DNA of 64,000 nt from Desmodus rotundus (Eukaryota > Chordata > Mammalia > Chiroptera > Phyllostomidae). Shown in pieces: positions 35,349-47,636 of this stretch. Positions within the stretch are counted from its first letter, which is position 1, and each line of letters starts with the position of its first letter. The position numbers were made by a program, and so were the translations under genes. Under the pieces are notes generated by a model, which did no database searches, was not told the origin of the DNA, and saw only the letters and a program-made list of their open reading frames with translations. Location of the stretch: the NCBI RefSeq assembly GCF_022682495.2, contig NC_071396.1, forward strand, positions 22,131,735 to 22,195,734, in the 5' to 3' direction.

Positions 35349-35665
35349 CCGTATTTTGCCAAGTATAATGCGCACCCACATTTTAGGTCCAAAGTTTCAG
35401 GGGAAAAAAATCTTCCGTTTTAATTTTTTAATTATGTATTTATATTTAGAAACAGAACTGATTATCGTATTCCAGGGTATTGTTTTGCAAGCAGATATAG
35501 CGTTATTGCTTCCTGGAGTTACACTTTTAATGCATAAGCATAAATAAAAGAATTAAAAACATTTATCTAGATATGGAATTAGTACTACCTATGTATAATG
35601 CACACCCTCATTGCCCCCTCAAAAATTTGGGCAAAAAAGTGCACATTATACATGGCAAAATACAG
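35349..35665. mobile_element. Nonautonomous DNA transposon with ~27-bp TIRs
   Basis: The left end CCGTATTTTGCCAAGTATAA continues to TGCGCAC; the right end, read in reverse complement, is CTGTATTTTGCCATGTATAA continuing to TGTGCAC. The two match at about 24 of 27 positions. TATAATGCACAC recurs internally. The interior is AT-rich and noncoding, about 317 bp in all. TA follows the right end, suggesting Tc1/mariner-type targeting, but TA is not preserved on the left. I cannot name the family. Confidence 0.8.
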
Positions 35666-35689
35666 TAATTTCCACCTTTTCTAAGCCAC

Positions 35690-36162
35690 TCATCACTTCT
35701 CAGTCCTCATTTTACCTACCTTACCAGCAGCATTTCTTATACTTGTCATTTTCTCCTCTTTGAATAACTTGCATTTCTTCGCTGGCAGGACACTATTCTC
35801 TCCCATTTTCCTGCCTACTCTTCCTCAGTCTGTTTTTCAGGTTCTTCCTCACCTGTCTCACCTGTACGGGTTCCCTTATCACCGGCTTTGGGCCTCCTGT
35901 CTTTCTTATCATTCATGGTATATACCACCCACGCGCAGGTGACTCCCAAATTTGTATCTCCAGCCTGGACCTCTCCCCGCAATCCCAGACCTGTGCACCA
36001 ACTGCCTGCTCGACGTCACCACTTAGACCAGTAACATACATTTCAATTTTAACAAGTTAAAACTGACCTCTTGATAGCTGCCCTCCCCAAAGAGCATTCC
36101 AGCAGTCCTCCTCATCTCATTAATGGCGACTGCATTCTACTCAGGTGAAAAACCAAAACAGA
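35690..36162 (+). mobile_element. L2 (5' part, interrupted by Ves)
   Basis: Sense L2 ORF2 end: GACTCCCAAATTTGTATCTC, GCCTGGACCTCTCCCCGCAA, CTGCCTGCTCGACGTCACCA, AATGGCGACTGCATTCTAC. The match resumes after the Ves. Confidence 0.88.
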
Positions 36163-36390
36163 GCCCTGACCAGGGTGGCTCAGTTGGTTGGGTGTCGTCC
36201 CACAAAGCCAAAAGTTGCCAGTTCGATTCCCAGTGAGGGCACATGCCTGGGTTGCGGGTTCAGTCCCTGGATGGGGCACATATAAGACGCAGCCGATCGA
36301 TGTTTCTCACACAATGTTTCTGTCCCTCTCTTTCCACTCCTTTCCCCTCTCTAAAAATAAATAAATACAATCTTTAAGAAAAAATAAAAA
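36163..36390 (+). mobile_element. Ves SINE inserted in L2
   Basis: GCCCTGACCAGGGTGGCTCA head, GTTCGATTCCC B-box, CT-rich body, AAAATAAATAAATA tail. It splits the L2 at the point corresponding to GCCAAAAACC/TTGGTGTCA. Confidence 0.95.
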
Positions 36391-37206
36391 ATGTTGGTGT
36401 CACTTGACTTGGAGTCCTCTCTCCCGCCGCCCCCCGCCCTCTCTCCAGCTATTAGGAAACCCTGTCTGTTAGGAAACCGGGTCAGTTCCACCTTCAAAAA
36501 CATCGGGCACCTTTTTGCCCACCTCACTGTTACTGCCGCCGTCCAGAGCACGCCATCTCTTGCCCAGATGACTGCAGTAGCGTCCTAGGTACTTTCCGCA
36601 CATCTGTCCTCGCCCTGTACAGAATTTCCCTATTAAAATGCAAGTCAGCCCTTGTCACTCCTCCACTGGATGTCCTCCAGTGATTTCTCATCACCTTCAG
36701 AGTAAAAGTCAAAGTTCTTTGCAACACCAGCAAAGCTGTTACATGACCTGGCTGCCTATCACCTCTGATGCGTGAGCTCCAGCTAATCTACCCCTTTTCT
36801 CTATCCCGGCTGCACTGGCCTCCTTGACGTCCCTTGAAACACCAAACATGACTCTACCAAAGAGCAAGCTTTGGTACCTGCTCTTCCCTCTACCTGGGGT
36901 GTTCCTCCCGACATACCTGTGTGGCGAGCTCCTCACTGCCTCCCATCTCTATTCAGAAATTACCTTCCCAGTGAAGCCTTCCCTCGGCACTCTGTTTAAC
37001 AGTTCCGTCTTTCACATTATCCCTCCTCACTGCTTAGCACTATCACTTCCTACTGCGCTTTAACTATTGTTATCATGTTGATTGTCTTTCTCACTGTATG
37101 CTACATACAGGTAAGAATTATTTTTATTTTGTTCACTATTGTATTCCTAGTGACTGCAACAACATCTCACACATGCTGGACACTCAAAAAACACCTGTTG
37201 AACAAT
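36391..37206 (+). mobile_element. L2 (3' part)
   Basis: Sense L2 3' region: GATGACTGCAGTAGCGTCCT, CTTGTCACTCCTCCACTGGA, CAGAGTAAAAGTCAAAGTTC, GCACTGGCCTCCTTGACGTC, CAGTGAAGCCTTCCCTCGG, and the tail GACACTCAAAAAACACCTGT then TGAACAATT. With the upstream piece this is about 1.3 kb of one L2. Confidence 0.9.
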
Positions 37207-37209
37207 TAA

Positions 37210-38560
37210 GGCAACAGGGCAGGCCACACACACAGCCAGGCAGCCTCACGCGGATCGGAAGGGCAGGGAAGTATGCAGCAAGTGGCTGCACCGCCCACTC
37301 CTTCTGGCCACGTGGTACTAGGCACCAAAAACCCACCCAACTACAACTGGCCAGCCAAAACCATGCAGCACACAGTCCACACAGAAAACATTTTTTCAAA
37401 ACTGGGGCAGAGAGTTGTAATCTAACTCACAGGAAAACCAAACAGAATGGGGAGATAGAATATGACTCAAATGAAGGAATAAAAAAAAACCCTACACACA
37501 GAGAAAGAATTCTGACTGATAAAGAACTCAAAGGACTCAAGGAAACAATCTCAAAGATACACGACAAACGTGAGAGTAGAATAGAGAGCCTCATGGAGAA
37601 CTTCAGCAAAGAGTTAGAGAATATACTAAAGAACCAACTAGACATCAAGAATACAATACCTGAAATGAAGACTACATTAGAAGGAATTGATAGCTGATTA
37701 GTCAATACAGAAGCATGGACTAGTGACCTTAAAGATAGAATAGTGGAAATCATCCAATCAGATAAGCAAAATAAAACAATAACTTTTTAAAAGATTTTAT
37801 TTATATATTTTTAGAAGAGGGGAAGGGAGACAGAAAGAGAGGTAAAGAAACATCAATGTATGGTTGCTTCTCATGCACCTCCACTGGGGACCTGGCCTGC
37901 AAACCCAGGCATGTGCCCTAGACTGGGAATCGAACTGGCGACCCTTTGGTTCACAGGCTGGCACTCAAACCACTGAGCCACACCAGCCAGGACTAAAATA
38001 ATAACTGAAAAAAATGAGGAGAGTATAAGGAATCTCTGTAGATTCCTTATACCAAGCACTCTAACATTCACATTATAGAAATTCAAAAAAGGAGAGGAGA
38101 GAAAGAGGCAAAAAGTATATTTGGAGAAATAATAGCTAAAAACTTTCCTAATCTGAGGAAACATACGGACACCCAGGTCCCAGAATCATAAAGAGCTCCA
38201 AACAAGAAGAACCCCAAAAGGCTCACACCAAGACACATTTCAATGAAAACGGCAAAAGCTAAGGATAAAGAGATAATATTGAAGGAAGCAAGAAGGAAAT
38301 GAGTTATATACAAGGAAAACCCCATGAGGCCATCAGCTGATTCCTCAGCAGCAGCTTTATAGGCCAGAAGGGCATGACAGGAAATATTGAAAGTGCTGAA
38401 CCTACCGCCTAGGAACCTAGGAATCTGCAACCTGGGACATTATATCTGGTTAGGTTATCATTCAGAACTGAGGGAGAGAGAAAGAATTTCCCAGACAAGC
38501 AAAAACTAAAGGAGCTGACCACCACTAAACTGGCTTTAGAAGAAATGTAAAAAAAAAAAA
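37210..38560 (+). mobile_element. L1/HAL1-type element, ORF1-like, interrupted by Ves
   Basis: A charged, coiled-coil-like frame (about 37420-37697; HRERILTDKELKGLKETISK, then MENFSKELENIL) resembles LINE ORF1 proteins of the L1/HAL1 group. After the Ves at 37785-37993, related sequence continues: GAGGCAAAAAGTATATTTGG, CACCAAGACACATTTCAATG, then TTTCCCAGACAAGCAAAAAC. Stops make it dead. An L1-type 3' tail (TGTTGTACACCTGAAACTAA) follows the next Ves at about 38755-38830. Confidence 0.65.
37785..37993 (-). mobile_element. Ves SINE with 13-bp target-site duplication
   Basis: TAAAACAATAACT (37772-37784) and TAAAATAATAACT (37994-38006) flank a minus-strand Ves ending GCCACACCAGCCAGGAC. Confidence 0.94.
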
Positions 38561-38562
38561 GC

Positions 38563-38745
38563 GCCCTGGCTTGTATGGTTCAGTGGATTGAGTACCAGCC
38601 TTCGAGTCAAAGGGTCACTGGTTTGATTCCCAATCAGGGCACTTGCCTGGGTTGCAGGCCATGTCCCTGGTGTGGGGCATACAAGAGGCAACCATACATT
38701 GATGTTTCCCTCTCTTTCTCCCTCCCTTCCCCAGATATATAAATG
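38563..38745 (+). mobile_element. Ves SINE
   Basis: GCCCTGGCTTGTATGGTTCA head, GGTTTGATTCCC B-box, CT-rich body. Preceded by an A12 run. Confidence 0.93.
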
Positions 38746-38930
38746 TTGAATTACTATGTTGTACACCTGAAACTAATATTGTATAACAACTACTATAAAA
38801 ATATCTGTTGAAAAAAATAAAGAATTAATAACTTGTTAAAAAAACATTTCATATATACTAAAAAAATATCCATTAGCAAGTGGGGACAAGAAATAGAATT
38901 ATAAAATTCATTATAAAGTATTTGTAAATT

Positions 38931-39122
38931 GCCTTGACTGGTGTGGCTCAGTTGGTTGGAGCATCGTCCCATAGACTGAAAGGTCAAAGGTTTGATTCCC
39001 AGTCAGAGCACATGCCTAGGCTGTGGGTTCAATCCCCGTTTGGGGCATGAACAGGAGGCAACCGATCCATGTTTCTTTCTCTCTCTCATTCCCTCCCCAC
39101 TCTCTAAAAGCAATGAAACAAA
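38931..39122 (+). mobile_element. Ves SINE
   Basis: GCCTTGACTGGTGTGGCTCA head, GGTTTGATTCCC B-box, CTCTCTCTCATTCCC body, short A-rich tail. Confidence 0.93.
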
Positions 39123-40699
39123 TGTCCCCGGGTGGCATAGCACTGGTTCCAGATTTCATTACGCTTAAGAAGTAAAGTTAAATTATAATTAATTGCTTTA
39201 TGTTTTGCCTAGAAAATTCTCAAAATTATAGCATTAGGATATTAGTACTGTATCTCCTAAACTATATGTATATCCCCCAAATCATAAAATGATATTTTAT
39301 TTCCTTCTTCAAGAAAGTTAAACATGATTAGAATGCTTAGCAGGCCAGAAAGCAATATTTTTAAATGAAGCTAATCTTTTTCTTTCAGTTGTAGATCCAC
39401 TTAATATAAAATGACATTATAAGTCATTTAAATTTTACATAGATTACTTCCATAAAATATTTCTAAAACATAATCATCTCATAGTTACAGTGTTCCTCAT
39501 GGATTAGTTATGATCTACCTAAGGAAGCTGGATATTTCCACTTCCCTTTGAAACATGTGAAGTGTTCGTAAAACTCATCAAAGAGCACCGGAAATCAAAG
39601 GGCGTGATAAGAGAGCTCAATGACGTAAACATTGCTGAGGAGTTTGGAAATATTTTGATTATCTTGAAAATAATTTTCAAAATCCAATTAATAAAAAATT
39701 GATTGCATAAAAGGTAGGCAATATAAATGCAAGGAAAACTTTAGAAACTTCATTCTAAATGCTTGTTCAAGAAGCTCTCTCTACAGCAAGAAATTTCTCG
39801 TCATCTTCACATTGTTTATTACATTCAGGTGAGAAGTGTTCATTTATCTCTTCCTTTTTTTCCGCATGCTCATCCTGAAATCTGGAATTCCTTCGGTACA
39901 GAAAACAATTTAATTTTCATCAAGGCTCTTTAAGACTGTACATCTGCAAAAATATCAAATGATTCAGAGCTGCAGCTACTTCAAAAGAAGGATTTCTTTT
40001 TGGAGACAAGAAAAAGAAAGAATACAGTGCTATTAATCATTTTCTTAATCCTCCCTGTCTGCCTCACTGCTGGTGATTCCGAAAATACAATACTAGACAC
40101 CTGTACGTGAACATTGACATCACTATTATGAAAGCTTTCTCTACATAATAACGTCGATTCAGTCAGGAGTCAAGTGATTAGAAATATTGAACTTTATTTA
40201 TTTTTTGTTGGCACTGTCTGCAAAAACCAAAAGCCTTCTTACGGTGTCTGGGTCTGCCATACACTCGCAAACTATTACAAAGGAGATTCTGAAAGATCTA
40301 AGTGATTTTACCAGTGAGCGTGAAGAGCAATGGTCTGGCAAAAAAGCTATTTACAGACTGATGCCTAGAGTATGATCCCATTTCTGTGAAAAGATTCAAA
40401 ATACGAAACTATTCCCTTCTGCCATGTACATTACATGGTGACGGTGATGGTAGGAAGTGCACAGGGAGCATTTTCTAGAAGGGTGCTGGGTCTTACTTTG
40501 TACTATTCTTTGATTGCACAGCCTTGAGATCACATATGAGCGTTGTGCAGTAAAGAAATTTAGAGAAAGACTTTTCATGTGATTATAGAAAAAAGGCAGA
40601 AATTCAGCTTAAAACAAATTTTTGAAAGTGGGTCTAATGAATTAGCTTGGAAAGCTAGTGGAGTGTAAATGTGCTTTATGGAGCACTTTTAATTAGTCG
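39123..40699. other. Intergenic sequence, no gene seen
   Basis: AT-rich unique sequence. No exon, ORF or repeat identified. Confidence 0.5.
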
Positions 40700-40880
40700 T
40701 GCAAATTATATCTTTCAACTCGTTTAACAAGAGTGAGGCCGAGCACATTATTTCCTCTTTACCGATGGGTAAACTAAGACTCAGGATGGTGTCACATATC
40801 ATATAAATATTAAGGGAGTTTGAGTTTTAACTCAGCTCTTACTCCAAAATCCATCTCTTTCCACTGGGTCATACTGCCTC
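40700..40880 (-). mobile_element. MIR SINE
   Basis: Antisense MIR: CTCTTTACCGATGGGTAAAC, TAAGACTCAGGATGGTGTCA, then CCATCTCTTTCCACTGGGTC. Confidence 0.75.
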
Positions 40881-41492
40881 CAATAATTTCATCAACTTTT
40901 TGTGACCACCTACGAAAAATCTTTTGCTTTTAAGTCTTTTTAGTATTTTAACACTATTATTCCATTAACAACAACGAATTCTATTATTGTTTGTTTTTTA
41001 GATCAAAATAATTATATTTAGCAAATATTGTATATATTTATTGTAGGATGGTTGCCAAATAAGGAACGTTGAAGAAGGAAACAGAACTTGTACATGACCA
41101 TATCATCGGAACATAATCACTACCAACATCGTGATAAACATCCCTTCGGCCGTTCGAGATCACATGTTAATACTGTTTCGTAATCAGCTTTGAAGACTTA
41201 CTCATTCAACAAGTATTCACTGAACGCTGAAATGTCTTATATAACAATACATCGTGAACCTGTTTCCATCATTAAAGAGTATCTGTGGTCATACTTGTTC
41301 TATCAGAAAGTCTTAAGATAGATATCATTTTGCTTATTTGATGAAGGATACAAGCTGGGTTGGTTTTTTTTTATATGTAATGAGAAACTCCAAAGAAATC
41401 AAATTACTACTTTACTAATACAGTCTCTGAGTTTCCTGTAGAACCATCTGACATTTTGTAGTTGGTTTTAAGTGCTCTGAAGCCATTTTCTA

Positions 41493-41740
41493 GGGGTTGG
41501 CAAACTGAGGCCCATGGGCCCTATCTGACCCACTGTCTATTTTTGCCATAGCATTTCTAGATCCATGGGCACTCTCACATGGCGGCTTGTCTCCGGCTGT
41601 ACTTACGGTACAACGGTGGAGGTGCTGGCCCACAGTAATAGTATGGCCCTAAAGGCCTAAACTATTTCATGTTGGGCCTTTACAGAGAAAGTCTGCGGAA
41701 CCTTCCCATATACGACAATGTTGACTACTGCTCTGGAGCT
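41493..41740 (+). mobile_element. hAT-Charlie nonautonomous element
   Basis: Starts AGGGGTTGGCAAACTGAGGC and ends with TTTACAGAGAAAGTCTGCGG, then GTTGACTACTGCTCTGG. This matches the family whose full terminus is CAGGGGTYGGCAAACT. Middle landmark: ATGTTGGGCCTTTACAG. Confidence 0.78.
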
Positions 41741-42479
41741 TTCACGGCCCACACGCTCAAGAATCACCACGGACCGCTGACTGCTAATAGAACTTTCAGG
41801 GCTGGGACATGATGCCAGAAGCCCGAGTCAGAATCTGTCTATACAGCCTCCCAAAATCTGTAACGATTTTAGAAAATATGGGAAAACCCCGTATTTGACC
41901 CAGCCTTTAGATTAACAGGAGACAGGGAACAACTTAAACTTCAAATGACCTGTAAGAACAGAAGTAAACACCAAATTCCAACAGAACTCCTGCTCCACAA
42001 GTCTGCGAGTGCTAAAGGTAGGGAAGTATAGTTTCAACAACTCCGTGTAAAATAAAAGAGGGGAGCAAGGGAATTAAACAAAGCATAGACAAAAATCACC
42101 CGAGTAATAAAATGATCAACACAGTGTGTTAAAACTCACGTGTAAGAGGTCCCAAGTACACGGAAGAAGCTTGAAGTGGACTGGGACGAGAGGGCCTTGC
42201 AAACAGCATTTCTTCTGACAGAATTAGATGAACACAGAGAAGACGGTGCCCCTTGGAGACACTACAGTGAGGGGAGAGATGAAAGTTAAAATGAGGAACA
42301 TGAAAAATAGGGCTCACCAACACTTTCACCCCCCAAAATTATCAGACGCATATACTTTCTCTTTAAAACTGTACTTTCATGTCTTGGCTGAATTGGGTAT
42401 TCATATTGTCCATAAAATGCCTAGGAACAGCAAAAAATTAAACCAACTCCATACACAGCAACTATAAGAACACAAATAC
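41741..42479. other. Intergenic sequence, no gene seen
   Basis: Unique sequence; nothing assignable. Confidence 0.45.
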
Positions 42480-44040
42480 AAAAAAACCCACTTTGAATCA
42501 TATCAGCTGATCGAAATTCTTCCCCCTCAAAACAACCACAAAATAGTACACTCTAATGCAAAACTCTTCACTGAATTATCTATCTCAAACAAACATAGAA
42601 AGATCGTTTTTAAAAACTTAGAATCATAAATTCAAAGACTAACACTAGATATAGACCACAATAAAATAAAATACAAATTTAAAGCCCTGGGGAAAATGCA
42701 ACAAGAATTGAACAAACTCAGGAAGGTAACTGGAGAAAAAGACATGTGTCTAAAAGCTGGAGGATAAACTCTAAGGTGTCCAAGGAAGAAGGAATTCAAG
42801 TAAAAATCGACTAAGCATCATTGGAGAAAGTGAATAAAACAGCAAGAGAATGAAACTGGATTAAAGACATTTTAAAAGGGATCAGAGAGGATGTGATGGG
42901 AATAGAGAACAGACACACACAAAAATTAAACATACACATACTTGGAATTTTTGAAGGAGAGAAATAAAACAATGGAACAAAATTAGTGTGTAAAATTTTA
43001 AAAATAACTTTCCAGAAGCAAGAAAACTTAAATATTGACAGAGCACACCATATATATCGAGAAAATGACCTACTATAAACTCAGAGACATATCTTGGAAA
43101 AAATCACTAGATTCCAAAGACAAAATAAGAAGCCTTAGAACCACCAGGCATAAAGATAAAATTACTTATAAAATAACTAACACAATTAAACCGCATTGGA
43201 CTCCTCAAGAGAAATATACAAATCTTTTTTTTAAGCTTCAAAAATATATATAACTTTATGCCAGAATAAATCCAACCCTCTTTAACAAAGCCAACAAAAT
43301 CTAGCACTCAACAATAAATTATTCACAATGTTCAAAATCCAATTAAAAACTGCCATACATGCAAAGAAGGAGGGATTATTGCTCCATAAGCAAAGAAAAA
43401 TTGGTCCAATTGCATCAGACCCAGAAATGTGGAATTAGATAAAAAATTCCAGACCTGAAAAAGATGACATAGCTGAAAGGAAAATAATTCGCCAGATGGG
43501 GTTACAGGATTACATTGCAAAAGAAAAGATCACACATCTGAAGATACAGTAATAGAAATACTTTCAAATGGGAGCTCAGAGCGGGGAAAAGACTGGAGAA
43601 ATAAAAAAACTTCAGTGACCTGTGGGATAATATTGAACAGTCTAATCTATGTACAATGTGAATCTCGGAAAAGTGGGAGCAAAATCATACTTGAAGGAAC
43701 AATATCCAAAATATTTTCTAATTTGATGAAACTGAAATCATTCCTGTCCACAAAGCTCAATAAATCTTAATTAGAATTAAAACAAAATAAACAATACCAA
43801 GTTCTGTCCCCATAAAATTGGTGAAAACGGATAAACTTTTAAAAAGTATTTGGAAAACAAACCACAACAGCAGTGGGCCAAAGATAAGAATTTTCAAAGA
43901 ATGTCATCGGGAACAGTGGGGACAGGAGATACTAGAATGACATCTTTATTTTGCTAAGAGAAAAACTCTCGACCTAGAAATCTATATCCAGCAAAAAATA
44001 TTTTTCAGAATAAGACTTTTGAGGTAAACAAATGCTAAAA
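42480..44040 (+). mobile_element. HAL1/L1-type ancient LINE fragment
   Basis: A-rich + strand sequence with LINE ORF1-region landmarks such as GGGAGCTCAGAGCGGGGAAA and ATACTTGGAATTTTTGAAGG. No long frame remains. Confidence 0.55.
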
Positions 44041-44149
44041 GAATTTTTTTCCCCCAGCCAGACTTATACTAAACAAGTCTTTATGGAAGTTCGTGATACT
44101 TACAAAGAGAATGTACCAGGAAAACACACTATATACCACCAAAAAAAGA

Positions 44150-44290
44150 CAAGGAGAAGGAGAAGTGAAGAGGCAGAGGAAGGAAGAGGAAGAAAAGAAA
44201 AAGGAGAATCGGGGCGGGGGGGGCGGGGGGGGGAAGCAGGAGCAAGCCCAAACAAGCAGGGGGAGAAGCAGAAGCAGCAGAAGCAGCAGA
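44150..44290. repeat. Purine-rich microsatellite with G-runs
   Basis: Long GAAGAGG/AGAAAAG runs on the + strand are followed by a G-block (GGGGCGGGGGGGGCGGGG and more, about 44213-44233) and AGCAGA repeats. The G-block could form a G-quadruplex. The tract is directly followed by an hAT fragment. Confidence 0.9.
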
Positions 44291-44299
44291 CCGAGCCTC

Positions 44300-44400
44300 C
44301 TGTTTTTGTAAATAAATGGGCCTCTTACATGTGTTTGTGTATTTTTCTATAGCTGTTTTCACACTGCAAGGGCAGAGTGGAGAAGTTGTAACAAAAACCA
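44300..44400 (+). mobile_element. hAT-Charlie internal fragment
   Basis: TTTTTGTAAATAAATGGGCC and ATAGCTGTTTTCACACTGCA, then GGGCAGAGTGGAGAAGTTGT, match the interior of the same hAT family as the 41493 copy, same orientation. Both termini are missing. Confidence 0.6.
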
Positions 44401-44869
44401 GTTTACTCTGTTTATAGAAAATGGTCGCTAACCCCCTAGTCTATGTATTTCAGTGAGATGAAGTGAACATCAGACTGGATATAAAAGCAAGATCTAACCA
44501 TAGTCTATCTCTAAGAGCGTGCCTGAAGTACAGAGGCGCAATCACAAAGATGAAGATGATGTACCGTGCAAGCGCTAACTGTAAGAGTGTTAAGGTTGCT
44601 ATATTAATATCAAAGTAGACCTTGGGCAGGTAGAACTAAAAGGAATCAAGAGACGTATTTCCTAAAGATGAAAATATCAATTCACTTGTAAGACATAACA
44701 ATTTCAATTGTAGATGAGTAACAACTGAATAACAGAACATCGAAATAACTCTCAAAGCAAAAACTCTCAGAACAGAGAGATCAAGAAAAATCCCTAACTA
44801 TAGCTGGAGAATGTAGAAGACTTGAACCCTATCAGTTAACCTGACCGAACTGACATCTAAGAAACACTC

Positions 44870-47636
44870 CTTTTTCAAGGACACATGGATATTCAACAGG
44901 ATAGACCACATGCTGGGTCATAAAATAAGTCTCAATAAATTGAAAGAGGATTGAAATCAAACAGAATTATGTTCTCTCACCAAAATGGAATTAAGTTAAA
45001 AATCAATGGCAGAAAGATGTCTGGGAGTTCCAAATATCTGAAAATTAAACAGCATGTTTCTAAATACATATTTTACTGAATGAAAACTAAAACAGGTAAT
45101 ATTAACATATCTGGATTGTAGAGAATGTAATATTTAGAGAGGAATTTATACCTTTAAGTGCTCACGTTAGAAAAGAAGAAAGTTCTAAAATCATTCATCC
45201 AAGGTTTCATCTTAACTAACCAGAAAAAAACCAGCAAATTAAATCGAGTGTATGTTAAAAGGAAATTGTTCCAATAATACCAGAAATCAATGAACTAGAA
45301 AAGGCAAACAATAGAGAGAATCAATGAAACCCAAATTGATTTTTTAAGATCCACAAAGCCGATCAGTCTTTAGCTAAATGGTTCAGGAAAGAAAAAGAGA
45401 GAAAATACAACTTACCGATATCGGGAAGCTACCTAAATGTTCAAATATACGGGGCTGGTTCAATAAACTATGGGACAGTCACATTACGGAGACCCATAAG
45501 TTGGAATAAAAAATGAGGGAGATCTCTAAGAAGTGATGTACAAGATATACTAAGTAAAAAGTAAAGTCTCAAACAGTACGGAGAAGCTTCCTTTGTACAA
45601 AGGAAGAGGAAGTAGAAAACATACATAAATCTGCTTATTTTATAAAAAGAAGTAGGGCAGACTTTACAACTGATACCAAAGAAATACGAAGTATATGAGA
45701 AGCTTCCAAGAACAAGTATAGGCCAACAAATTGGAAAACCTAGAAGAAATGGATAAATTCCTAGAAACATACAACCTACCTGAAATATAGAAAGACTAAA
45801 TCATGAATAGAAAATCTAAACATACCAATAAGGGGTACACAGACTGAATCGGTCATCAAAAACTACCCAAGAAGGAAATGTGCAGTACCAGGTGGTTCCA
45901 TGGGTGAATCCTACCAAACATTTAATGAAAAGTTAATGCCAATCCTTCTCAAACTCTTTTATAAAATAGAACAGGAGGGAATGCTTCCAAATTCATTGCA
46001 TGAGGCCAGCATTACCCTGACACCAAAGCTAGACAGATACTACAAGAAAACTACAGGCCAATATCCCTGAAGAACATATATGCAAAAATTCTCAACAATA
46101 TATTAGCAAAATGAATTAAACAGCACATTAAAAGAATCATTCACCATGAGCAAGTAGGATGTATTCCTGGGATGCAAGGATGATTTGATATATGCAGATC
46201 AATACATTTGATACACCATATTAATAGAATAAAAGATAAAAATCATATGATGATCTCAAGAGTTGCAGAAAAAAGAATTTGATGAAATACAATATTTTTT
46301 CATAATAAAAAATGCTCAACAAATTAGATATGGAAGGAATGTTCCTCAGCATAATAAAAAACCAAAATGACAAGACCACAACTAACATTATATACAACAG
46401 TAAAATGTTGTAATTCTTTGGTCCAAGATCAGGAAATAGACAGGGATGCGCACTCTCACCACTTCTATTCAACATAACACTGGAAGTCCTTGCCAGAGCA
46501 ATTAAGCAAAAAATAAAAGAAATAAATGGAAGGCATTCAAATTGGAAAGGAAGAAGTAAAATTATTTCTGTTCACAGATGACATGATATTATATGTAGAA
46601 AACCCTAAAGATTCCATTAAAAACTGTCAGAATTAATCAATGAATTCAGTACAGTTGCAGAATACAAAACTCAACATACAGAATTCAGTTGCATTTCTAT
46701 ACAAGAACAATGAACTATCTGAAAGAAATTAAGAAAACAATCATATTTACAAAAACATTGAAAACAATAAAATACTTAGGTATAATTTTAGGCAGAGATG
46801 AAAGACTTGTAAGCTGAAAACTGTAAGACATTGATAAAACAAATTAAAGAAAACATGAATAAGTGAAAAGATATTTTGTATTCTTGAAAGAAATAGTGAA
46901 AATGTCCATACTACCTAAAGTTACAGATACAATATAAACCCTACCAAAATTCTAATGGCACTTTTCACAGAAATAGAAAAAAAGATCCTAACATTGGTAT
47001 GGAACTAAAAAAGACTCTCAAAAGCAAAAAGACCAAAAAAAAAGAAAAGAAAGAAAATGATGAGCAAGAAGAATAAAGCTGGAGACATCACAATCCCTGA
47101 TTTCAAGCTATATGACAAAGCTATAGTAATCAAATCAGTATAGTACTGGCATAAAAACAGGTATATAGATCAATGGACCAAAATAGTGTCCAGAAATAAT
47201 CACTCACACATATGGTCAACTAATTTTTGACAGGGGTCCCAAGAAAACACAGTGGGGAAAGAGCAGTCTCTTCAATAAATCATTCTGTGGAAACTGAATA
47301 TCTATATGCAAAAATATGAAACTGGACCCCCATCTTTTACCACTCACAAAAATTAACTTGAAGATTTAAATGTAAGACCTGAAACAATAAAACTTTGAAG
47401 AAAACGGGGGAAAAGATCCTTGGCATGTGTCTAGGCAATGATTTCTTGTAGAAGTCACCAAGAGCACAGGCAACAAAAACTAAAATAAGCAAGTGGGACT
47501 ACATTAAACTGAAAAGCTGCACAGCAAAATAAACAATAATTAAATTTAAAAGCTACCTACAGAATGGAAGAAAATATGTGCATACCATATTTATGATAAG
47601 AAACTAATTTCCAAAATATATAAAGAAGTTGTCTTT
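44870..47636 (+). mobile_element. L1 ORF2 portion, inactive
   Basis: Sense L1 from upstream of RT: AACAAATTGGAAAACCTAGA, CATGAGCAAGTAGGATGTAT, then RT boxes including [13 protein letters not shown] (about 46569-46607; FADD mutated to FTDD). It continues to ATGGAAGAAAATATGTGC and AATATATAAAGAAG, where it breaks into the next feature. Frameshifts and stops throughout. Related A-rich sequence extends left to about 44560. Confidence 0.9.

Noticed and set aside
37098..37697. 199-codon open frame
   Set aside because: It is a chance fusion of an L2 tail with a LINE ORF1-like segment; no single protein family covers it.
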